The translations under genes were made by a program, and so were the position numbers. Shown piece by piece: positions 47,101-56,328 of a stretch of DNA of 64,000 bases; within the stretch, counting starts at the first letter, position 1, and each line of letters starts with the position of its first letter. The notes beneath the pieces were generated by a model. The model made no database searches. It saw nothing but the letters and a program-made list of their open reading frames with translations, and was not told the DNA's origin. The stretch is from positions 62,001-126,000 of the forward strand of contig JAHLEZ010000046.1 in the NCBI GenBank assembly GCA_020726505.1, read 5' to 3'. Source of the DNA: Leptodontidium sp. MPI-SDFR-AT-0119 (taxonomy: Eukaryota > Ascomycota > Leotiomycetes > Helotiales > Leptodontidiaceae).

Positions 47101-49612
47101 TATCTACACGAGAGATTGACTGAAGTCCTCGGATTTGGAATCTCGCTGCATGTATCGGGAAAGGAACTTTGTTGTGTCATTGGATAGTGGGTCAACAATC
47201 TCAGCAACATGAGCACGTGCGACCAAATCAGCGCAGAAGTCGAAAGGACCTTGGGGTGGACCTCTGTGTTTGGGGGGCATACTTCGCGTAGCAGTCGCTA
47301 ACGCCAATCTTGACTGCTTCTGTTCGGAGGCTGTGACTTTCGAAAGTCGGTAGAATTCCGAGTTTAAGTTGATTTCCGGATCTTTTTAGAAAGCATCTTG
47401 AAGGCATTCTAGTATGGTCTTGTTCAACTTGGCCTTTGCTGAAGAGACATCTGACTATCCTTCGTTGGTTGAATTTTGAGAGCTTTGATGTTTAGTTTAG
47501 ACTTGCTCCTATAGCCTAAGGGATATACCTGGACTTGTCTTCCATATTGCGAGTCTGCGACGTAGAAGTATCACCCGTGACTCGTAGGACTATGCCGATC
47601 ACGTGGAACGACCGTTCGACTGCGAGAGAACCGCAAAGGCGTAGAGAGGCAAGACGTAATATGAGGGCGTAGGTTCGCGAAGTTGTGAGGAGGTGCTTGT
47701 TGAGGAAGGTGTGCTGCAGCGACGATACTAATGCCTGAGGCTGAGGCTCACAACCTCGGTGATGCACAGCCGTGGGAGAATGAGGAAATCTACGAAATGG
47801 ATGAGAGGTAGTAGGCTCTTTTCGACCTTGCAAGTATGTACTTGGAAGAGTTCCAATGGTGTAGTGCTTGGGTAATTAACTGATTCGTAGCTTGGTTTTC
47901 TGAGGTGTTTTCTACTATTCCCGGGGGTTGTTGCATGGGTATTCTGGTATATAGATGGCAAGAAAAAAGATGCTCCAAAAGCCAAAACTAGGAGCATACA
48001 GCCAAAACTAGTACTAGGAACACTAAGTTCACTAAAGTCTTGAGTTAGTACTTGGGCGTGTCTATGAAACCCTAGATAAGAGAAGCTTTGTCGATTGCGT
48101 TAAATGAATGCTTTATGAAGGAGTCTTGTCAGAGGCGATAAAGTTCCTAGACAAAATACCAAATGCTTTATGGCCTATCAAATCTCCTCGACAGATACAC
48201 AAGGTCAAAGACCAGAATTACTTCGCAAAAACAAAACGCGGACGCTATTTGTGAAGCATAAGATATGTTTGCTAGAAAGAAGCGGCAAAAGACTATCGAA
48301 ATTATTACTAACAGAGAGCTAATTCGTCGAGAAGTACAAAGAGATCGCGAAGCAAGAGGGAGTTATTCCTGGGAAGATGACTTGTGCAATCAAGCTTGAG
48401 CATAGAACATTACATAAGATACAAGCGCCCTTTTTGATAAGTTGGATATCTAGCACACTTCCATCTAGATAGAAATACTGCATGCACTACACAGCTGTCG
48501 CTGAGTTCGCCCCCCAGAAAAGAGGGCGGACAAGGTTTCGTCTCAATTGAAGTACTAAATTTTCTGCCATGCGCAAGTTGACATATAGAAACCATGTTCC
48601 TGAATTTATTCTTGTAGCATTAAGTATAGACCTTAGAAAGCTATTGAAATCATTCGAGAATTATAGCAAGCTGCGGCCACGGACGTAGCCACCAGGGAAC
48701 CACCACATCCCATCTCTGATCACAAGTCGTCGTCCCAGCACGTCACTTCAGATCGAGGGAAGCACATCCTCAACATTATGGATATTGAGAATCCAAACAA
48801 CTCAATCTTTGGCTTGGTTAGTTGGGCTTCGGCAAGTGGAGATCCCAAGACGTACCTAATCCAAGGACCATAGTGGGATCCAGCCTTGCGCATGGCAAAC
48901 AATTCTCAGAGGTACTCCAGCTAAGCTGAACACCATCCCAGTGACGGCTAGCATAGCAAATCGTTCATCTCTGCCTTGTGATGTGCCACTTCCAATACGC
49001 AAACTGTTATCCATTACGAGCCATAGCAGGCTGACGAGCATTCTGCCCCTCCGAATGCTGCTGGTTGCTCATTAAGGTGTCACTTCTGCTGCTGATGTTA
49101 TGCATCGCCAAATTCGCCAAGTAAGCGAATCCTGAGATGCAGAATAGCTAACTGCCTTAAGTGTAGGTATGTGCGACTAGTAGCAGAAGATAGCGTTGGT
49201 GCGATGTAACCACTTTCCAGCTCTCCCAGGTTCCCAATGCTCGATTCCTTGAGGCAATCTGTTTTGGGCTTACCTGCCTCCCCGGTGTACTAAGAGATAT
49301 CTATGTCCCTTATCCAGGCTGCATATGGGCAAGTCCTCACTCCATCCGGGCTCCAAATCTCAGTAATCTTACCACATACTTAATTAATTGATATCTCATA
49401 AAGAATAAGAGTTCATCTCATTGGCTCAGGAAGCTACCAATAATGTTTCTAAATCCCATGTTTTCGACTATGCTTAATTGGGTTGGGGTTAGGCACCTCG
49501 CGCTCTCTTATTTTTCTTTCTCGTATCGTTGGGCAGCAATGAATTTATTGTTCTTTTTTGCAACTAAATCTCCTGTTCTACAAGACAGTCTTTATCTAAT
49601 CGAAAGGACAGA
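47101..49612. other. Intergenic stretch with unassigned fragments
   Basis: No supported gene. On the minus strand at 47,307-47,104 an open stretch reads ADLVARAHVAEIVDPLSND and may be a coding remnant next to the APH pseudogene. Near 48,240-48,410 a plus-strand reading (VEKYKEIAKQEGVIPGK) looks protein-like but is broken and unrecognised. The rest is ordinary-composition DNA without recognisable content. Confidence 0.35.
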
Positions 49613-49678
49613 GTGAGAATACAGAGCTATTCGCAGCCCCTTCGCAGCCTTGTCGCAGACGTACCTCCGAGTCGAATT

Positions 49679-50727
49679 ATGGCTTCTTACTCTCCTATGT
49701 ACTGGCTTGCCCACCGACATGCGCGGAATCCCTCGTTACGTCCGGACCTCAATGTCGGAGGCACCCTCGGGGTGCCACGGCCGAGACGGCCGTGGTACTG
49801 GACCGAAGACTTCCTCCCGTTCACCGGCGACGACTGCAGTGAGGATGCGGACCGTGCTGTCACCCTTTATGAACTCTGCGAGACCTGTATCCCGATCCGG
49901 GACTATGTTCAAACACTGGATCTCGAATCCATGAGAGGCACGCACCGGACCACCCTCGCACACGCTCCAACTGGGCAGGCGCTCGAGGACTCCGCGCTCG
50001 GAGGCTGTCATCTTTGTACGCTGTTCTGGCAGCTGGCCATCCGAGATGCATACCAGTCCCGACGGTATGCCGACACGGTTCCGCGCGGTGCGGGGTGGAT
50101 GGACTACGCTGCCCAGATCCGACACCCGCCGGATCTGCATATCAGCATTGGCACCTGGAAGCAAGACAGAGGCGTGAACGAGTCCATCGGTATGCTCATT
50201 CATGGCGGCTCGCACCGGAGCGATGAAGAGCCCCCATTCCTCGTGATAGAAAAGCATGTAGAATTCTATCTGAGAGAGCGTACAGAGTAATAGGGGAAAT
50301 AGGGGCAGCGTGATCATATGTACGTAAGTACTGAGATCTACGCTACAGCCCATATTTCTAACACCTCGTAAAACTAGATCGCGCTCCCTCTCGTAAGTTC
50401 CGTTCCCCGGCGTCATATCTTGCTGCCCTTCGCTCACGGTGCTCGCCAGATACTTGCACCTGGCATGAGAGACTGATCTACACTCGCACAACCGCCTCAT
50501 CCGGCGCCAAAGCCTGGCTGACCCAGCAGCTCCAACAGTGCGAGAGCGATCGGCATTCGTGCGCTCCGGCCCGTCCCGGGGCGGGAGCCTTTCTTCCCAC
50601 GCGAGTGATTGATGTCGGCGTGAATACCCAGAGTCCCGTCCGCCTGGTTCTGCCCTCCCACGAGACACTCCATCGTCGTTACACGGCACTTGGGGGCTGT
50701 ATACTAATTGGTAGTATATCTTTATAG
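49679..50727 (+). pseudogene. HET-domain protein gene, broken inside the HET domain
   Basis: The first exon, from the ATG at 49,679, encodes an N-terminal region with two paired-cysteine motifs (LCETC and GCHLCTLF) that usually precede the HET domain in fungal heterokaryon-incompatibility proteins. A stop closes it at 50,288-50,290. A second open stretch, 50,362-50,727, continues the same protein: a GAKAWLTQQLQQCESDRHSC region, then PTRVIDVG, VRLVLPSHE and RRYTALGG. These match the lead-in to the HET domain, where YxALSHCWG is expected. The homology ends at about 50,700, where AT-rich DNA starts, so most of the HET domain is gone. An intron may join the two parts, with a GTAAGT at 50,321 as one candidate, but the stop precedes it. 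The stretch is GC-richer than its surroundings. Confidence 0.7.
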
Positions 50728-51364
50728 GTTATAATTTGAGTCATTTTATAGATCATTGTTTTTGCAATCGTGACACCATTGACCAGTAGAGACTCGATTG
50801 ACTATCTGACTGGCATGATTCAGATTGAGCTGTGTAGTTACGGATACGCTTGCAGAGTTTCTTGTTTGGTGTTCGGAGAGGTGGTAAGTAGGCGGTTGGG
50901 TGGTTTGGGCGTTTGGCTAGTGATATTAGGTGGGACATGAGTAGAGACCCCCAACGAAATCTACGAGCTCCCCGTAACTAACGAAGCAAGTCCCATCTTG
51001 ATGTATCTCTTTCGCTTGTTAATAATCCCCCAAAGACATCGGCCCAAATTTCTAACTTGCTGTCTACTTGTGGTACGTCACACAGGCAAGCCCAAGTCCG
51101 AAGACAAGCATTAGTCACCACACTTCGCATATTGTCGGCGAATAAAAAGGGCTCTTCTCTACCTCTGATCTTGGCTTCGGAAAATGCCACGAAAGAGAAA
51201 GAGAGCGAAAGAGTCATTGTGGCCATAGCTTACTCCAGCCCTATAAGCTCTCAATCGCCCACAAGCTTCACGCTACCGTCACCTCAAGTCAAGAGATTCA
51301 TAACCGTTATAAATCTTGACATCGCTTGATATCCGAAGAACAGACCCGTATCTCTGGCTGCGCA
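50728..51364. other. Intergenic, AT-rich at its left end
   Basis: The first 60 bases are AT-rich and abut the truncated HET gene. The rest has ordinary composition and probably contains the promoter of the gene starting at 51,365. No gene seen. Confidence 0.4.
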
Positions 51365-53020
51365 ATGGATTCCTGGGACTACGAAGAGTGTTTGGACTTG
51401 ATTGACTACATACCTCAGAGAAACAACTTCTTCGACATTTGGCAATATGAGGTGGGAGCCATCTTGAGTAACCGCTACCCAAGCTAACCGGGAACAGGGT
51501 ACTGCCGAGCAAGATATTCAGGAAGGTGAACTTGACGACGAGAATCTAGACGAGTATCTCTCAAGAGTGAGTTTGTTGGAAATACCAAGTATATCAGAAT
51601 GACGGAAAGCTGATTAAGGACGAAGGCTCCGGAAATCACTCTTAATCGCCGGCCCATTGGTGGTCTTCGATTGATGTACGCGAACACATGCCTTTAGTAT
51701 CATCCAGAGCCCCAGTCACTCACTTCTTCATCAGATACTCGTGCATCGGCCCACAGCTGGATTGTAATGACAGTACAGTTTTTTGGTCGCGATCAGATTT
51801 CATGAAAATAGTGCAGTCATTCAGGTTGCCGAAAAGATTCACGCAGGCGATGGCCAGGTGCCATTGTTTCTTTGCACAGTCTCCTCCCGAGAAGATCGAC
51901 GCAGAGGCAGAGCATTTTTGTAAGTCAGAGACTGATAATAACGGCACATAATTTGCGTTTAGTGGCAAGTCCCCGCTTAATACTCGCAGCATATGTCTTT
52001 AGTACCCTGTTCCACCATTGTCCGTTCTGGGCCCTGGCCGCTTTCTGGGATTCCGAGAAAAACATTACATACGCCTTCTTGCAGTGCGATCCAGGATCTA
52101 ATCGGGACTCCATTCCTCGCCTCAAGCGTTTTCTCGCCAAATCCGCACCCCAGGCTCTGCATCCATTGCTCGTCCCAGTTCTGATTATGGACCTGGAGAC
52201 AAACTTGACTCTCAGAGACGACGAAAGGTGGACAGCAGAAATTAGGAACGTCGAATCGGAGACCGGCCAAGAACCTGACTGTAGAGCTAAAACCTTGGAT
52301 CCCTTTGATCTGGATCTCCCCGGCATTGTACAGCGATTAAATGGGTGTAGTGTTTTTCTCTCCCTGATCGAACGGGAATCGGAAGTAGTGCTGTTGCACT
52401 TGGATCAAGCGCTCAATATGATCTCAGACTTGCAGTCAATGTCGCCAAATCTCAGAAAATCAAGTAATCAGTTAACTGGACATGTCAACTTCCTTATCAG
52501 TTCACGAAAGAATTTGTTCTTGAGACTTCAAAATCTACAGCGGCGAAGCCAGACCTAATTGGCATTTGTATGCTCCCTTGGGAAAGGATATCTAGATTTT
52601 ATATTGTGAGGCTAACGTTTTGAGTATTTAGACGTATAACATCTTGGCACAGAGGGATAACAAATTGAATATCGAAGTTGCTCGCGATTCGAAAGTCATC
52701 GCACTTGCAAGCAGTCGTTATAGCTCGGCTATGAAAACTGTTGCAATCCTCACTATTGCGTTTCTCCCCGGGACTTTTGTAGCAGTCCGTACTACCACCT
52801 CGATAAGCAGTTTTGAAATTCGCGTTGAGTTTTGCTAATCATTTTCCAGTCATTCTTCACTATGCCACTTTTCAACTAGCAGGCCAACTCTAGCGGAGAG
52901 ATTATCGGGCCGCACTTCTGGGTGTACTGGGTGTTTGCGATCCCTCTTACTGGACTTGTGCTTGGTATATGGGAAGTTTGGATCCGACTTATCTTGAGGA
53001 AACATGGAAAAGAAGACTAA
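51365..53020 (+). pseudogene. Fungal CorA-like (Mg2+ transporter family) gene with nonsense and frame lesions
   Basis: The start MDSWDYEECLDLIDYIP is typical of fungal CorA-like proteins. The C-terminus is diagnostic: YSSAMKTVAILTIAFLPGTFVA, then (across a 65-nt intron, 52,785-52,849) SFFTMPLFN, then FWVYWVFAIPLTGLVLGIW. That gives two membrane helices with the family's FLPGTFVA and MPLF words. Introns are predicted at 51,452-51,497, 51,567-51,618, 51,920-51,962 and about 52,566-52,630. Lesions: TAA at 52,556-52,558 where the frame otherwise continues (CAA expected); TAG at 52,877-52,879, where the conserved MPLF-N-W tryptophan should be; and frame conflicts between 51,619 and 51,700. The GMN signature of true CorA channels is not seen. 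Either a pseudogene or an allele needing read-through; I favour the former. Confidence 0.75.
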
Positions 53021-53598
53021 GAGGTCCGAGAAAGGAGTCTTAGAACCTTACTATATGGAAAGGAGATTGCTTAAGAGTTCACAGCACGAGACCGTAATGA
53101 AGACTTAAATCTGTTAGTCAAGCCTGATCCCTATGACCCATACTGCTACTTTGGCTTGAAGTACACGGATTCGGCCAAGTAGAACTTAGAGCAAGCTGAA
53201 ATTTTGCACTAGAACCCAAACTACTCTGGCTAATAATATTAATCCAGAGTATTCTTAAAATCTACACTATACCGACTATAGGATAAGGTACTGTACACGA
53301 ACTTCCGTCTACAGACCTGTCTTTATATGCCATGTAATATCCTTATTAATCTAATAATAAGAGAAAAATTTAAGTATTCAAAAGAGAATATGGAAACCAG
53401 ATCCTATCCCTAAAGGGGCACGCCGCGGAATCAGGGCGCTACCCCAGCGCGGCGGAATCAGGGCGCGGATCCGGGATTACGTTTAACCTACTAATCCGAA
53501 TCGGGTAAAAAATATCGTTGAAATCGTCGCATTTAGGGCTATTTAAATTACTAAATCTTATAAGTTTTTATAAATTAGGGCTTTTGATACACGCTACT
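53021..53598. other. Spacer with AT-rich relic DNA and a short direct repeat
   Basis: Downstream of the CorA-like gene the sequence becomes AT-rich, with no ORF. The 15-base word GCGGAATCAGGGCGC occurs at 53,425-53,439 and again at 53,452-53,466, a 27-bp period, forming a GC-rich island in AT-rich DNA. Confidence 0.45.
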
Positions 53599-53929
53599 GT
53601 CACGATCTAAAGGATCACGTGTGTATTGGCCCTGAGGCTCGGCAGCCCTACTACACAGAAGCCAAGACAAGGACGGAATCACGGGGACCTAAAGTCACGT
53701 AATAGACCGCTAGGACCGCCAGAGGTCTAATGAGGTCCAATATCACGAAGTCTTATATAAACAAAGTAGTTTCCTAAGTAATAGAGCTTCGTGCTCAAAT
53801 TTATATAATAGTTTAACTATTACTTATAACGTCTCAATTCTAATTAAGGACTGAACTTCTTGCGACTTTACTTCTTAACTAATACTAACTGACGAGCCTA
53901 TACGCCGCGTACTCCATTTTTCCGGGACA
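53599..53929 (+). repeat. Putative solo LTR (331 bp)
   Basis: The stretch begins TGTCACGATC and ends CCGGGACA, so its ends are TGTC...GACA, a usual LTR inverted-end form. It contains a TATATAAAC box near 53,755 and an initiator-like AT-rich stretch. No internal retrotransposon sequence adjoins it. The 5-base flanks (GCTAC and TCTTT) do not match, so a target-site duplication is not supported. It lies 112 bp upstream of the second HET gene's start. Confidence 0.4.
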
Positions 53930-54041
53930 TCTTTCGTTCCTTGCATCCAAACACCAGACACTCCTCATCATTTGTGGCCACTCTTCATGGTGTTCGAATT
54001 GGCCGCTCCATCTGTTACCCCCGAACCGCTTGCTTAGCACA

Positions 54042-54896
54042 ATGGGGCAAACTTTCTCACGAACAGGTGATCAATGCCTGCCTCTGGAGAAGCAGGATCG
54101 ACACATCCGCCTGCTCACTCTGTACCCATCTCCGGACGAAAACGCACCTATAAAATGTTCCGTTCAACCGCATTCTCTCAATTGGAATCCGGCATACGAA
54201 GCACTATCTTACACATGGGGGGACCCCTCAGACATCTGTCCGATTTCCATCAACTTCAACGGCCGCCCAAGACACATTTCAACCAACCCCGAAGCCGCTC
54301 TCCGGGCATTACGATACTACGAGTTTCCCCGTGTACTACGGATCGATGCACTTTGCATCAATCAGGACGATGATGCCGAAAAGAGTCGGCAGGTCGCGAT
54401 GATGGGGTACATTTTCGAGTCAGCGCGAACCGTCGTGATATGGCTGGGACCGAAAAGCGAAGACAGTGATTTCGCAATGTCGATCATTGCTGGCCTCCAT
54501 GGTGTCTTCGATTTCGATGGTATTAGTGAGGAGGGTTGGACGGCGTTGGAAAATCTTTTTAGTAGGGCATGGTTTAAGAGAATTTAGGTGGTGCAGGAAT
54601 TCAAGCGTAGTCGAAGTCCGTTCTTCTAGTGTGGGAAGGATTCATTTAATTGGGATACTGCCAGTGTGGTACTGAAACAGTTGTGGACTTCAGGCCACTC
54701 TGTTGATCAGAAACATGTCAAGCTCCTGGGCGAGATTGGGAAGGTTGTGAGCATGGCGTCGACACGAGTTGATCTTCCTATCGATGGTAATATTGGGGTG
54801 CAACGAGCTGCTCAGTACTTGGTTAGGATGCTTCGAGTCTATGGGGGATACCAGGCTACTAAGCCGCATGACAAGATTTATGACTCCTCCAGCTAA
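54042..54896 (+). pseudogene. HET-domain protein gene, nonsense-mutated and 3' truncated
   Basis: The ATG at 54,042 opens a frame with a classical HET domain: YEALSYTWGD, a PRVLRIDALCINQ box, RSRQVAMMG-like spacing (here KSRQVAMMGYIFE) and VVIWLGP. These are the signature words of Pfam HET (PF06985), whose overexpression can trigger incompatibility cell death in fungi. After RAWFKRI the frame is closed by TAG at 54,585-54,587. The family has tryptophan here (RIWVVQE), and the frame continues as VVQEF. A second in-frame TAG lies at 54,627-54,629. The frame then runs to LRVYGGYQATKPHDKIY and ends in a tandem repeat at 54,884. The C-terminal part is missing. The first stop is a TGG-to-TAG change, the RIP signature. 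Confidence 0.8.
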
Positions 54897-54990
54897 GAAG
54901 GGCATCTCCAATTAAATTGTATCTCGACGAGGAACGGCTCCTTCAGCTAAAAAGCGAATCTCCACTTAATTGTCCCTCGACCAAGAAGAG
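54884..54990 (+). repeat. Two imperfect tandem units of about 54 bp
   Basis: Unit 1 (54,884-54,937) and unit 2 (54,938-54,990) share the words CTCC.TCAGCTAA.AA, ATCTCCA.TTAA and CTCGAC. The array starts exactly where HET homology ends. Confidence 0.55.
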
Positions 54991-56328
54991 CTTGCCGAGC
55001 TGTAATCCTAATCTCTACTAGTCTCTTTGAAAGGGTTAGCTACTCTTTCCCTATCCCTTCGCCTATCTACATCCGCTCTGACAATGAGGCTTTGTAATAA
55101 CCCACCCCGCTTATATAACAATACATGTAAAATATAAAAAAATACATAACCGCGTTTCCGCGTTTCTTTAAATATATAAGGATACGCGACCTAATCTTAT
55201 AGTTATTCGCTCCTAAAGGAAATCTTTTTTTTTTATAAGTCTAACTCATAAATCCTCGCTATGGCCTTTAAGTCGTATTACTTTATAAAATCTATCCTTT
55301 ATCTTCTTAACTATGATATAGTGTTTTAAAGAGAATATTATTAATTCGCTATATTACTTTTTGAACTTAAATACTATAAACTGCTACTAGTAAAATGGCA
55401 GCTGATTGCTAAATCTAGCGTCTATTTCGATTGGCTAATAAGCGATATTGATAGCTATTAATAACTACCTATGGCCTTAATAAATGTTAAATGTCTTTAG
55501 ATAAGGCTTTAAGCGAAGGATGGTTTGACTAACTAAGTGGCTCTAAAATCAAGTGCTTTTTTATAAAGTAAGTATTATATTATTTATAACTCTTTTTAAC
55601 TCATTTAAAAAGATAATAAATATTCCTCGCCTCGAATTCTTTTAGAAGTAGTTATTACGAAACTAGCTTTTTATAAAGAAGGCCTATATTAAGCATCGTT
55701 TTAATAAATAGTATTAAAAAACTTATATTAATTACGAAGTTAATAAAGCCTTCGCTTCCTTTTCCTTTTTTGGTTTAAAATCGAAGAAATAATTAACTCT
55801 TCTTCTTTAGACCTTTACTTCTTAATCATTAAATTAAACCGAAAATTGCCTCTCTTTTAGTTAAGTAATATCTTATTAAAGACGCTAATATATCGTTTGC
55901 CTTTTCTTTAATACCGCTTATTAATTCCCTTAATGTTAATGTTCTTAATATTAATATACTTAGTATAGAACTTAATACTATTACGCTTCGGGATACTCTT
56001 AAAAGTAATTTAAATATTATAAGAATATATATAAGAGAAATAAATATAAAAAGGAGATTTCGTATATTATCTTGATTCGCTAGAACGCAAGCAGATAGCG
56101 AATTACTCCGACGAAAACTTGTCGCGAGATTGAACATTTTAAGAATTTCAAACAAAATACGTCGTGGTTGCTATAATACAAGGCTATATATAATTCCTCG
56201 ACTTTGAATACGTCTCGTCATAATTGAGAATAAAGAATAACGCCTGGTATCGTCCCATCACATCCCTAATCCTACAAACCCCCTCAAACCCCAAACTCCT
56301 GCCAGCATCCTACAGTACGCACCACCAA
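54991..56328. other. AT-rich relic DNA without genes
   Basis: Strongly AT-rich from about 55,090 to 56,160, with composition like the RIP-degraded elements on the left side of the window. It is probably a decayed transposon, but no domain is recognisable. A minus-strand open stretch at 56,155-55,829 is low-complexity and hydrophobic because of the composition, and I do not call it a gene. The last 170 bases are the 3' flank of the next gene. Confidence 0.5.

Noticed and set aside
49736..50689. 317-codon minus-strand open frame
   Set aside because: It overlaps the plus-strand HET gene, whose cysteine motifs and HET lead-in words are recognisable; the antisense product is Arg/Gly-rich with no motif.
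51925..52326. Minus-strand open frames over the CorA-like gene
   Set aside because: The plus strand carries the diagnostic CorA-like membrane region; the minus frames are shadows.
55829..56155. 108-codon minus-strand open frame, hydrophobic
   Set aside because: It sits in AT-rich relic DNA, where Leu/Ile-rich readings arise from composition. No start context, intron or homology is recognisable.
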